DNA of 64,000 bases from NCBI GenBank assembly GCA_948567375.1, contig OX419758.1, forward strand, positions 50,793,473-50,857,472. Reading direction: 5' to 3'. Source of the stretch: Lunularia cruciata. Lineage: Eukaryota; Streptophyta; Marchantiopsida; Lunulariales; Lunulariaceae. This document shows, piece by piece, positions 10,901 to 21,834 of this stretch. Position 1 is the stretch's first letter, and every line of letters begins with the position of its first letter. Under the pieces are notes generated by a model, which saw only the letters and a program-made list of their open reading frames with translations, was not told the origin of the DNA and searched no databases. The position numbers were made by a program, and so were the translations under genes.

Positions 10901-12340
10901 ATTCTGGCCAAAGATTCTGGCTGCTACAAAAACTAATCCACAGATTGTAGAAGCGCAATCATCCAAAGACATCACTAGCACCCAAGGACTCACCTTTTGT
11001 GATGGCAGATTATGGATCCCAAATGTCTTGGAATTACACACCACCATTCTAGTAGAATGTTATGATTTGGCCATTGCAAGTCATGTCGGAGTGGACAAGA
11101 CCTTGGATGCATTCCAACGCCATTACTATTGGCCCAAGATGAGCAATGACGTGATGGACTACGTACGCAACTCCCTACTTTGTCAACAAAACAAAGCTTA
11201 TGATCAAGATCCTGCAGGGCTCCTTCAACCTCTCCCCACGTCTAGCCAACGTTGGGAACAAGTGAGTATGGATCTCGTCTGTAAATTACCCAAGACCACC
11301 TCAAGGTTTGACTCCATTGTGGTCTTGTGGACTGGCTCAGCAAAATGATTCATGTACACCCTACCACCAAGGACGTGACTGATCCACAACTAGCTCAATT
11401 ATACTTAGATGTAGTCTTCTCTCACCATGGCTTGTCTAAAGTACTTATCACCGATAGAGACACTCAGTTCACCAGTTTGTTTTGGCAAACTCTCTTTGGT
11501 TTCTTCAAAACCAAGTTGGCCATGTCTACAGCTTACCACCCACAAACAGATGGCCAAACAGAGTGGGCTAATTGCATGATTGAAGACATGTTATGCGGCT
11601 TCACCTTAGAAGAGCAAGAGAGGTGGGACACCCTACTCTCGTTTGTGGAATTTGCTTACAACAATTTAGTGAATGCATCCACCCTGGTCACTCTGTTCTT
11701 CCTCATGTATGGTGAGTATCCCTACACACCTTCTAGCTTGATAAAGATCCATCCAGTGGCTACCAAGGTTGATACAGTCAACACATTTGTTTCTAAAATC
11801 CAACACGGTGAGGAGAGCACCAAGCAAAGATTACATATTGCACAAAATTGATAGAAGCAGTATGCTGATGCACAACGTAGGCACATGGAGTTCAATGTTG
11901 AGGATCAAGTGTGGCTATCAACAACCAACCTCACATTAGTTGGACCTTGTAAGCTCAGACCTCATTGTATTGGGCCTTTCTTGATTCATCGTTACGTTAG
12001 CATTGTGGCCTATCACCTTGAGCTAGCACCACGCATGAAGATCCATCTAGTGTTCCATGTTTCCATACTACGTAGATATGCTCCCCAATGAGGCCAAGGT
12101 CATTCCACACAAGACATTTGACCTTGTCCGACACTCATTGATGGCATAGAGGAATATGAAGTGGAGCGTATTCTCCAAAAATGCATGCATGGTACTCGCC
12201 ATCCGTGGGTGGACTATTCAGTATAGTGGAAGGTTACCCCCTCTATGAAGCAACATGGGAGCTTGCTGCCAATTTGACACATGCACCGGTGTTGGCAAGC
12301 ATTTGAGCAACGATTGCACAATGAGGACGTTGCATCTTAA
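7918..12340 (+). pseudogene. Chromovirus Gag-Pol polyprotein of C1, multiply broken
   Basis: The likely start is the ATG at 7918 (MDPQLQELVQGMQGML), with a stop soon after near 7975. Gag runs to about 8740. A CCHC knuckle CYNCSSIGHISTNC lies at about 8847-8890. Protease reads VLIDLGVT near 9148, so the usual D-S/T-G is D-L-G. RT spans about 9822-10226, with the catalytic VFLDDILVY intact. RNase H spans about 10500-10850 (DASSVAIGAIL, DHKPLVYL). The integrase core lies at about 11260-11700 (ITDRDTQF and a TDGQTEWAN motif in place of the usual glutamate context GQTER.N). A chromodomain-like end (EYEVERIL, then W and Y/W positions) lies at about 12140-12300. The frame ends at TAA 12338-12340. 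Stops occur near 9788 and 11850 and frameshifts near 10230, 10480 and 11320, so no product is expected. Confidence 0.85.
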
Positions 12341-12353
12341 AAGGAGGGAGGTT
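12341..12353 (+). other. Polypurine tract of C1
   Basis: AAGGAGGGAGGTT lies directly before the 3' LTR and directly after the polyprotein stop. It fits the plus-strand primer of an LTR element. Confidence 0.75.
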
Positions 12354-13076
12354 TGTAATATCAAGAGCTAGCCATATGATCTAGATGTGAAATTTGGTTT
12401 GGCAACATCTAAAATGATATTATACATGATGGTCAAAATAGATTAGATAGAAGTATCACCAAAAGAGTACTTCAACAAATAGAGTAGAAACCAAAATAGA
12501 CTTGAGAACCTTAGAACCAATAGCGAGACATATGATTTAAAGGTGAGAATTGGTTTGGTAACATTTGGAAGGATGTTAACACATGAAGGACTAAACAGAT
12601 CAGAAAGAGGTATCACCAAAAGGGGACTTCTACTAATAGAGTAGGAATCAAAATATGCCGGAAATCTTTGAAGGCCTAAACAAATGAATTGGGCCTCAAA
12701 AATGTGTAGATTCCCCCAATGGAGGAAAGGCTAGCCTTCCCTCCTCCTTGGTTTTTCTCATCGAGAGCTTTCCAATGGTACCTTACTCATGTGATTCTGA
12801 GACTCTTATAGGAAGGTTCCCTTAAAGATTCCCTCTGGTCAAAGCTTGTTTGACCAACCAGATAGGACCTAGACCGACATGTCACCCATCCAAGTAAGTA
12901 ATCCAAGGGTGGATCTTGCTGACATGTCACTTATCTATGTGCCTAATCCTATGATGGAGCTTCCTTGGAGGAGATCTTCTTTGTCTATATAATAAAGAGA
13001 AAGTGCTCCTTCCGGGCACCAAATGTTGAGCGTGTAATCTATGTTTTCTCTCTTTTCTAGTCCTTGGAGTATTACA
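12354..13076 (+). repeat. 3' LTR of chromovirus C1
   Basis: 723 bases, beginning TGTAATATC and ending GGAGTATTACA. It contains a near-perfect palindrome at 12721-12744 that the 5' LTR lacks. Confidence 0.9.
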
Positions 13077-14053
13077 GCTTCCCATAAGTAGTCTTTGGAC
13101 TTCTTTAGAAGCTTTGATAAGGGTGCAGCAAGCACCACATAATTTAACACAAAGTGTATGTAGTATCCAACATGTCCCAAGAAGGCTCTTAGCTCCCGGA
13201 TGTTATGAGGGGATCCCAAATCTGAGATAAATTTCACCTTCTTGACATTGACTTCAATACCTTGGCTTGACACTTGATGCCCCAGAAGAATTCCTTCATT
13301 GCAAAGAAGCATTTCTCCTCATGTAATGACAAACCGGCAAAGTGACACCTTTCAAAAATTTAATGAAGGTAATCCATATATACTTCTCTTTGCCCAAACA
13401 CACAAAAATCATGAATGAAGACTTCCACAAATTTGTGCATAAAATCTTTGAAGATTGCATTCATCATCTGTTGGAAAGTAGCAAGAGCATTACACAACCT
13501 GAAGGGCATTTGATTGTAAGTGAAAGTGCCCCAATTGGTAGAGAATGTGGTTTTATTCTTGTCTTCTTCTTGGATGGATACTTGATTATAGCCTAAAAAT
13601 CCATCGAGAAAGCTGTAAGAAGGATGACCAGCTACTTGGTCCAAAATTTTATCGATAAAAGGCAAGGGACGATGATCCTTCCTCATGAATACATTCAACT
13701 TGCAAAAATCTTGGCACACTCAATCTTCCAAGTCTTCTTCTTTAGGACAATGAAAATGGGGGAGACCTACTTACTGCTCAAGATAGGAAAGATTATTTTG
13801 GCTCCTAAGTACTTGTCAATTTCATCTTTCATAATAATGAGTACTTTGGGTTTAGGCGGTATTGTCTTTGCCAAACCGGAACTTCACCTTCAACCAAATC
13901 AATCCAATATTCTCCAAATTCTTGTGGAATACCCGACATTTGATCAATAGACCAGGTGAATACATCTTTGGACTCTATAAATAGGGTAGTGTATCTTGCT
14001 AACTCCCCCAAAGTGACTGTCTTCAAAATCTTCAAAATCTTTTCTTCAGTCAA
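13077..14053 (-). pseudogene. Reverse transcriptase of G1 Pol (fragments)
   Basis: Minus-strand frames 14053-13829, 13719-13360 and 13312-13077 read in order as the pre-RT region (FTWSIDQMSGIP), palm (LPFIDKILDQVAG, SFLDGFLGYNQV, MPFRLCNALATFQ) and thumb (ILLGHQVSSQGIEV, LRAFLGHVGYY, PLSKLLKKSKDYLWEA). The catalytic box is FIHDFCVFG in place of F-x-D-D-F, so one Asp is replaced by His. The region ends at the chromovirus insertion. Stops separate the frames. Confidence 0.8.
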
Positions 14054-14347
14054 GACAACATCTTGATAGTCATTGGGGTTAATGACTCCTTTTATGTGAT
14101 TAGCTTGGCTTAACCCGAGTCAAATTGCAGTCAAACCTCCTTCCTCCAAGTTGTTTTCAGCCAAGGCAATGTTGTATGGGTCTTTGTATTCAACCTCTAC
14201 CTTGTACCATATTAAGTAATTAACTTGGACTTCATCTGTGATGTTGTTTGAAGATGAAGATGATAGATCTTTGGATTCATCTTTGCCTTTTGACAAAGTG
14301 GTCTTCCCAAGATGGAGAACCTTTGTCCAACTCACTGTCACCAACTT

Positions 14348-14997
14348 TTAGTTCTTGGACAAAATGTCCTTGAACCTTAGCTTATGATGATGCCAATCCA
14401 CAATAACTTGAACGTTGTACAACCAGGGTCTTCCAATCAACAGCGGTAAACAATTTTGGTTATGGGTTGCAACACAATGTACTTTAACTTGAATGGCAGC
14501 CCTCCAATGATCATAGTAATGTTGAACAACATGCCCAAAGGCCATCTCTTGGTTTGATCCGCAAATTTCACAATTTGGAGTGTTGGTTCAAATGTAGTAT
14601 ACCCCAATTGATGTGCAATGTCTTTTGTCATGACATTCACACCCAATCTTGAATCAATGAGTATGGATGTGCAGCCTATGATCTTTGCATCCACTTTGGG
14701 AGATCCTAAATCTTCTTGTTCAATACGATGGATTATGGGCAAGTCTTTCTTGGTCATTGCTCTTACTTTCTCAAGGGCTGTACTCAGCTGCTTCTTGTAT
14801 AGCTTCTTGTCCTCCCACAATTGCTTGAATGTAACATTAGCATTTGTAGATGCCAAATCTGCCACAATATCATATTGGGGAACTCTTCCCAACTTCACCT
14901 CCTTCACCTTTGTCTTTGGGATTGAAGTCTTTCCTTGTTCTAATTGGACTTTACGGTGCTTCAAGATGGTGACCTGAGTACTGGTGGTCAAACCCAA
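14348..14997 (-). pseudogene. Aspartic protease region of G1 Pol
   Basis: The frame 14997-14437 contains ILIDSRLGVNVMTKDIAHQLG, a D-S-x protease active-site motif with Arg and Leu in place of Gly-Ala/Ser. It is followed by VKFADQTKRWPLGML. A second frame (14545-14348) gives LLIGRPWLYN, the conserved loop near the end of Ty3 proteases. A frameshift lies near 14500. Upstream, 15284-14988 gives a Lys-rich linker (HRTQEMSLEEDKKMK) that probably joins gag and protease. Confidence 0.7.
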
Positions 14998-15337
14998 AGT
15001 TCTTCAGGTTTGCACACCTTGGCTTGGATTAGGTCCATCACTTTGGATCTAATATCCAGAAACACGAGAGGCTTCATCTTCTTATCCTCCTCCAAACTCA
15101 TTTCCTGAGTTCTATGTACTACTTCATTGATTTCTTTATGCAAAGCTTTAGCTAGAATTCTTTCATCCTTGGCAAAAAGAATAGCTTTTAGGCGCAGTCT
15201 CTTTGCCTTTTGTGAAGACAAAGAAGCAATACTTGCTTCTTTGGGATCATGCTTCTTCTTACCCAAGCATGTCTCAACCTTCAAAATTTTGAGGTTTGGC
15301 CATTCACCTTCAGAAGCTGGACTCCCTTCTTGGGGTC

Positions 15338-16027
15338 TGTAACACCCATTTGTGCATGTGTGTGGTATTGTGATATTTAGCTTGGTATTACAAGTACTTA
15401 AGAGATATTATTTATAGAGATAAAGGATGGTTCTATATTAGTCATGGTTAGCTAAAGTTAGTCATAGCTAAGATAGAGGGGAATTTACTTTAGAAGAAGT
15501 AGAAAAGATGAGCACCACTATTTTGGATTTTTGTGTGTTAACTTGGTATTATTCCTAGGTGTTTGGCTTTGAGGAAAGAGTTGAGAACTCTTGGGCCTGC
15601 AAGCCTTTTTGTTTTGGATTCTTCTTTAGTCCAAGGATAGCCCATGTGAAGGAATCCTTGACTTAGTGGTTGGGTCAAGATAAGACCACATGCTTAGGGG
15701 AATATGCTCATGTGAATGGATATTCCTTTCTACTTTTTGACTTTACTTGACTTTTAGTCTAGTAACTTGAGTTACTACGGTAATTAGTAACTTTGGTACG
15801 TAACTATTTCACAAGTATATAAACAAGGGGTGAGGAGGTACTCATCATCCTTTCATTTGCAACTATCTCTCTCTCATTGATTTCTCTAGTGAGCAATGTC
15901 TTGAGTCTTGGAGTGTTAGCCTTGGAGGAGTATGATGGAGTTTGGGTTCCTTGCCTTCTTAGTCCATAGTGCGCTACCATAATAGCCATCAGAGGTTCAT
16001 CCTGAGTGAGAGACAAGCCGGCTCACA
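15338..16027 (+). mobile_element. Family A solo LTR with 4-bp target duplication GGTC
   Basis: 690 bases from TGTAACACCC to CGGCTCACA, very close to the LTRs of the intact element. GGTC is present at both 15334-15337 and 16028-16031. No primer site or leader follows; the G1 minus-strand sequence resumes. It is a solo LTR, presumably left by LTR-LTR recombination. Confidence 0.92.
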
Positions 16028-16103
16028 GGTCTCTCCTCCTCAAGTGTCATACAATTTACATTTGTATCCCATTCGACTAGAGTGCAACACGCTTCGCTGA
16101 GGT

Positions 16104-16307
16104 CTATACATATTTCATAGGCGGCTTTGGGTTTGGTGGTTGCGGGCACTGATTTCTAGTATGGCGTGATCCTTTAAAATTTCCACATAAAGGGACATAC
16201 CCAATTTGCCATCTTGGCTTTGGAGAGTTTGGAGACCAATGTCCCATCAAGCCACAATTATAACAAGCACACAATGCAACATTTTGAGGCCTATTTTGGC
16301 TACCCAT
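16104..16307 (-). pseudogene. Gag zinc-knuckle region of G1
   Basis: The minus-strand frame gives CYNCGLMGHWSPNSP (C-x2-C-x4-H with the last Cys replaced) and then CGNFKGSRHTRNQC (one inner Cys replaced). Two adjacent decayed CCHC knuckles fit the C-terminus of a Ty3 Gag. The frame lies between the protease and gag segments of the same element. Confidence 0.65.
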
Positions 16308-17035
16308 TGGTAGTCTTCATGGGAGACAATTTTTGTTGTACTCCCTTGGTCTATACCTCTGACCTTGATACAATGTGCTTGCCTAAGGCTGTATTTCTTG
16401 GGTCTAGTATACTACCACATCTTCCTCACTTTGGTCCCAACCTGGAACCCAATCAATTTGTTGCACTAGAAATGCAATGGAGGCCAAAAACTTTGTATTA
16501 ATGTGGCCAGAATTGCCACAAGCAGTGCACTATACATTTGGTCTGCCAAATGAAGGAGGCTTTCTTTGGTCTTAGCTCCAATCATTTGGATCTTGAAATC
16601 CGCAAACTCTTTACTAAGAGTTTATGGTACCCACATTTTTGTTTTTTTCCTTATTTTTGAAGAAGAAGTGTATAGATGAAGTTGTATTGCACCTGTATGG
16701 CATCATAAGGCAAAGAATGGTGTCTTTGAGTTCTAACCTAAGGTAAAGCAACTTTGTGTCAGAAGATGAAGTACTCAGATTGGTCCTATCAGCATTCAAC
16801 CCGAAGTAAGGAGACTTTGGCTCTGGGTGCTCAATCCGAGGCAAGGACAATGTAACAACTTTCCTTTGGGGTTGAACATTTAAGAAGGTAGTGCACAAAA
16901 AAATGGCTGTCCTATGGGCGGGAGAAAATTGATAGTGATAGGAGCATGTAGGAAGTGTGATTTCTTGGTAGAAACTCAAAGTGAAGAAAGACGGAGGAGA
17001 GGCACCACTATAAGATTTGGGATAGAGACAAAGAT

Positions 17036-19480
17036 ATGACAAGTAATTTTCCATTGCCATTAAGGAGTTGTCCTAAGGAAGATCATGGAAAAAGGAGTGT
17101 AGTAAGAGACGTATTATTGTATCAAGAGGAAGTCAGGAGAGTTACTCTGGGAGTCAATCAGAAGAGTAGTCACCAACCTAGAGTGGAGGAGAGTAAGATG
17201 GGAGGTGGAAAGAAGAACTTGGAATTTGTAGTGAGAAATCATGTGATTCGGCGATTAGATGTGATTGAAAGAATCAAAGTCTTGAGCAGACTTTGGATCA
17301 CATTTTTGGCATGGAACTGGAACCTTAGTTTTTCAGGTTTCATGACCAAGATCATCAAGAGTAAATGTCTCAATGGATCCAAGGCAAAGGGTAAGAGAGG
17401 AAATCCAACTCAAGGGACAGAGTCGAATTGGAGGTTAGTACTCAAAAGAGCGGCAAGTGAGGAGCAAGGAGCTACATTCTTGGAGAAAGGAGAAGTAGCC
17501 AAAGAAACCTAAGAAGTATGAGATGCCTTTTCTTCAAAGTGCACAAAGAATGATCATCAAGTCAAGAGTTACAAGGACCTTGTGAAGAGAGGCATCATAG
17601 GAGCACATTAGTGCTCCTATGATGCCATTAGGCTATCTTCAAGCCGGAACAAACCACTTATGTGATGAAACATCAAGCGGTGTTCTTTCACAAGATGTTT
17701 GCAAGGGAACCAATTAATTGGGCAAAGTGCTTCCATCAACGTATGAGACAAATGGTGTGGAACTTGCAAGACAAGTTGCCTCCACACTACATTGTGTTGT
17801 TTGCAACCCACTTCTATTTGGGACTGAATTTGCTGAACATGGCGGAAAGATATAAGATGGTGTCGCATTTCCATCCTGACTTGAGAAGAGATGCTGATGC
17901 GGAGGAGCAGTAGTACATTCTGCAGATCAGAAGCAATGATGAGTACTACACGCAGAAGGGGAAAAGTGTGCATTTGGGGGTGAAATACTCCAAAGTCAAA
18001 GAAGAGGAGTCAACAAGAGAAAGAAGAAGAAGTAGCGGCAACAAGACCTCAAAAGACCAGAAAAATAAACTGAGGAAGGACCTGATCATCAAGCAAAGAA
18101 TCAGAAGGGGAAGTCAAGTACAAGTCAAAAGACTCAGAGAAGGAGGAAGAACCTGAACTTACATTGCAAAGTGGTGAAGCAAGTAGCAAGAGTGAAGATG
18201 GAGTGGAGATGCAGCTGCTACCAAAGGAGGAAGAAGGAAAGTTGGAGATGGCAGAAGAAGGTTAACCAAGACAAGAAGACTAAGTTCCATAGAAGGAGGA
18301 GAAGAGCATGACCATTCAGAGAGGTGTCCATTCCAAAAGGAAGGCGATGTGTGAGGCAGTGCCAAGTAGAAGAAGAGAAGTGGAGAGTGGAAGTTTGGGA
18401 AGTGAAGAATCCATCCCAATTAGGCAACTGTGGCTGAGAATAAGAGTGTCAAGCGAAGAAGAAGCAAAGAAAGAGAAAAGCCTGCAAGCCAAAGTAAATC
18501 AGAGCAAAGGAGTAGAGTATTTGCGGGAAGTTGTATGCCTGTTGATAATGAAGTTAGAGGAGAAGAAGAGAGAAATGCAATTGGAGTGTTCGGAGGTAAA
18601 GACTATGTTGTAGGTATTGGCAAAGTTAGAAGAAGAGAACTTGGAGTTGAAGAAGATCATAACCTGAGGAGAGGAGCAAAAGGAAGTACTACAAGTAGAT
18701 GCAGTAGTACAAAACCAAGTAATTGAGAATTTTAAGAAGGAACTGGGAAGTAAAGAGAGAGTAATAGAGCAAAATGTCATAGCGAGGGAAAGACAAATAG
18801 CTGAGTCTGAAATCTTGAAACAATTTGCTGAGTCATGATTAAAATCATCCATGCTATGGCAAGAGTAGCAAAGAAAGAGCAAGAGCTTGATAGAGTGATG
18901 GAGAGTGTAGAAGAGAAGAAGCAACTCTGGCAAAGAGAGCTGATAGTGAGATATAGAGAGGAAGAGAGGTTAAGGGAGTTACTTCATAATCTTGAAGAGA
19001 AGATTTTTTAGAAGGAGAAAGAGAAGGAGACGGTGAAAGCCAAATCTAAGGCATAATTGGCAATGTATAGGGAAGATTGGTAGGCGGATCGAGAATACGA
19101 GAGAAGGATGAGGCTTGAGCCACTAAAGGAGATTGTAATCAAGATGAACGTGATGCTAAGTACAAAAGCTAGTGTCCGGATTGAAGAAACAAGATTACAC
19201 AAGTTTAAGGTTGTTGGTGCAAGAGACAAGGAGGAGAAATGCAAAGGATAAAGATTTGAATGCTTTGCTGATTAGTCTCAAAACTAGTGTAGATAGGAAG
19301 ATATTGGAAGTGGAAGACAATATCACAATTAGATTGGATTTAGTTTAGTTAGAGATAGATAAACTTTGGAAGGATGTAAGAGCAAAGCCCAAAGTCAATG
19401 AGATAGGAGTACATATATCTTTGGAGTTGCCATTGGAGATATTAGATAAAGATGGGTTGCAAGAAGAAGATGTATGTTGA
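17036..19480 (+). pseudogene. LTR-borne ORF of family G (copy 2), frameshifted
   Basis: The first frame (17036-17512) gives an N-terminal part with VIERIKVLSRLWITFLAWNW and NWRLVLKRAASEEQGATFLE. The next (17662-17913) gives the conserved KHQAVFFHKMF, PPHYIVLFATHFYLGLNLL and MVSHFHPDLRR. After that come Lys/Glu-rich coiled-coil pieces (18308-18840, 19000-19480) in changing frames. A palindromic insertion near 17591-17626 disrupts the frame. The domain order matches 4880-2706, so this is the same protein. It ends before the TATA-like box. Function is unknown. The N-terminal block is the best-conserved part and the natural query for a profile search. Confidence 0.65.
17591..17626. repeat. Perfect 16-bp inverted repeat with 4-base loop inside the LTR-borne ORF
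   Basis: GGCATCATAGGAGCAC, then ATTA, then GTGCTCCTATGATGCC. Copy 1 has no such hairpin at the matching place (around 4640-4610). The insertion breaks the reading frame between the two well-conserved blocks. Confidence 0.9.
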
Positions 19481-20433
19481 TTGCCCATGACGTGAATCAT
19501 AGATTAGGAAGAAGAAGTGTTAGAATTGGTAGAAGAGTTAGTAATTGTGAAACCCGAGGATAGAGGTATGTAAGGTTACTTTAGGATCGGGTTTGGAAGC
19601 CGAGGAAGAGGTAGACATCGGATCGGAGTAGTAACAATTTTAAGATTTGAAGAGGACGATATGAAGAGGTGCATTGTCATTTTGGATCTATAGGTAGGAA
19701 TAGTTGTTGTAGAATAGTAAGGTTGTTAGTAACTATTGATTGCTTCACTATTTAAAGATGGGATTTGTAGTATATTGTTGTTCAATATTCATTATTTTTG
19801 AGAATAGATAAAGCAAAGTGTTGATTTTAGTACTCGTTGCTTGAGCTTGATTCCAAGTATCAACACTCTGTGTGTGTGTTTGTGAGTGTGTGGAGAATTT
19901 CAAAGTGCAAGTAAGTATGCTTGTGGGATGTTGGATTCCATAGTCTTGATCTTCATTCTGTGTGTTTGATCTTGAGTGAAGTGCAATCGGAGCAATGCCT
20001 TGATAGATTTGAGAGGAATTGTAGTGTTGGTAGTATTTTGCATTTGTAAGTGCAACATAGTGTTGATGTGAAGCAATTTCAATTGAGGAAGTTGTGCCTT
20101 CAATGGAGGGGTTGAACACAATTCTAAGACAAAGTTGTTTTGTAGTGAAGTGCCATTTTCAAGAGAGTCTGAATCATCACAATGAAGATTGTTTGGAAAG
20201 ATTTGATGGAGTTGTGATTATGGGTGACAAATTATTGTGATGAGACTACAAATCAGTGCTTGTTACTCTCTTTTGTGTGTGGTTTCTACTTGAGAGATTA
20301 AAGATGCAACCAAGAAGAACTACTTGTTATTTTTTGACTTTGTATTTGACCAATTCTGAATTGTATATCTGTGGGAAAGAACTTTACTTACCTTATTATC
20401 ACAAAAGTGATATTTTCTGGGTTGTCATAGAGT

Positions 20434-21780
20434 CTCCAGCTTTTGATCCGCCTTATTTAAAAAAAGTTTCTAGAGGTGTTATTGGCTTCTTTCTTTTATA
20501 TCTTGTATTCTCCTTGGCTTTGAAACTTCTTTGGATTCCAAAAAAGAACTTGAAGACGTGGAGGATTCCTTCAAAGAAGGGGATGTCCTACTAGAAGCTC
20601 TTCTTGTGGGTTTCTTACCTTTCTTCTCTCAATTTCTTTGGTTACTAGACGAGTGAGAGTGAGACGCCTCATATTGAGTGACATGTTTGAGGACCTTTTC
20701 TAGGGAAGTTACATTCCTCTCCCTAGCAAAGATACGGATCTCTAATGACTTGGGCATCGGAGTAACCCACCACAGCAGATTGCTTTCAGACATGGTTCAA
20801 AAGGGCCATGAACCGCTCAGAGTAGTCTGTCAACTTCTCTTTCTAACCTCTATCCAAATCATTGATTGCCACAAAGATCCTCATATCATAATCAACTTCC
20901 CAGAATTGTTCCAGGAAGCCATTTTGCAAGTCTGCCTAGTTGGCTGGTGTGAACTCCTTCTGCGTTACATGTGTATACCAGCTCCAAGCTTTCTTTCAAA
21001 GCAAATTTGGAAAAATGCACAGATGATCCGCAAAATCATGCTCCTTGTTAGCAAAGGAAATGACTTCAAATTCTTCAATGAATTTGTCAAGATCTTTGTT
21101 TTGTTCTATCCCCTTATAATTTTGGTAGGCATGTTGGGTGATAGGTAATGAAGTCATTCTTTGGCTTTGAGGAATTGACTATGGTAAGGTTGAACTTGAT
21201 GGACTCCTGAGACTGGCTGGTATTGACGTTGTGTTGACAACCTAGGAGTTCCAATTGGTCAAGTTCGAAGTGAGGTCTTTGTCAATAGATTCTTCTTCTT
21301 TGATAGTGTCAATTTTGATTGGAAATGGAGTAAGAAGTTCAACACTTTGAGAGTGTTGAATTCCTTTGAGCCGACCAAGGAATTGCTTGTAAGAGATGTT
21401 GGCACTCTTCTTCTATTAGGATTTATGCCATCTTTTCACAAATAAATTTCTTTATAAACTTGACCTCCTTTATAGCTTTAGGGGAAGTCAGTGTATTGGG
21501 TCATTACAAGGATGTTTGCCTGCTTGCATCTTTCTTCTTCTTGGAAGATGGAGACGAGAAGTATCCTTACCACCCGCCTTCACATTACTATTGTTTGATT
21601 TCTTGCAAGGCTTCTTGAACTTTGTGGAGAAGTTGAAAATCCAACACCTCATGTTCAGTCTCATCAAAAGTAGATTGCATCTTTTGGTGTTCTTCTTCTT
21701 CACGGTGCAAAGTTTGTCTTCAAACTCTCTCCTCTTGTTGTTCTCTCAATGCAAACATTCATATTGGTTCAAAACCTAGT
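20434..21780 (-). pseudogene. Gag (retrotransposon capsid) of G1, degraded
   Basis: On the minus strand, around 21130-20850, the frame reads in pieces as a Ty3 Gag: a DLDKFIEEFEVISFA start, a SWYTHVTQKEF segment and an NGFLEQFWEVDYDMRI segment, then KEKLTDYSERFMALL. These are the Trp-rich and leucine/phenylalanine positions of the retrotransposon gag family. Stops interrupt it several times, and the giant solo LTR at 16623-20429 cuts it from its zinc knuckle. Around 21703-21488 the sequence is Lys-rich and probably the N-terminal or leader region. Confidence 0.6.
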
Positions 21781-21810
21781 TTAAAGTTTGGCTCTGTAGT
21801 CTATGTGTAT

Positions 21811-21827
21811 CCTTGGCAGCGGTACCA
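21811..21827 (-). other. Primer binding site of G1 (tRNA-Asp-like)
   Basis: On the minus strand, seven bases after the LTR end, TGGTACCGCTGCCAAGG appears. Against the tRNA-Asp complement (TGGCGCCGTTGCCGGGG, from memory) the differences are all transitions. Its place right next to the giant repeat shows that the repeat is a real LTR. Confidence 0.7.
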
Positions 21828-21834
21828 AAAATCA

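Larger units (their letters stand above)
6619..13076 (+). mobile_element. Family C Ty3/gypsy chromovirus C1 (6458 bp), degraded but complete in outline
   Basis: LTRs at 6619-7320 and 12354-13076 begin TGTAATA and end GTATTACA. A tRNA-iMet primer site follows the first, and a purine tract precedes the second. The flanks are GCTTT (6614-6618) and GCTTC (13077-13081), a duplication of at least 4 bp. Between them lie gag, CCHC, protease, RT, RNase H, integrase and a C-terminal chromodomain, in chromovirus order. It was inserted, in opposite orientation, into the RT-RNase H junction of G1. Several stops and frameshifts, and visibly different LTRs, mark it as an old, inactive insertion. Confidence 0.9.
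16623..20429 (+). mobile_element. Family G solo giant LTR (copy G-solo2, 3807 bp) with 5-bp target duplication
   Basis: It begins TATGGTACCCACA (consensus TGTGGTACCCACA) and ends GGTTGTCATA. The flanks are GAGTT (16618-16622) and GAGTC (20430-20434). G1 gag sequence continues on both sides. It is the longest giant LTR seen here. It contains the LTR-borne ORF at 17036-19480, a TATA-like CTATTTAAAG near 19748, and the common ~760-bp 3' portion. Confidence 0.85.
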
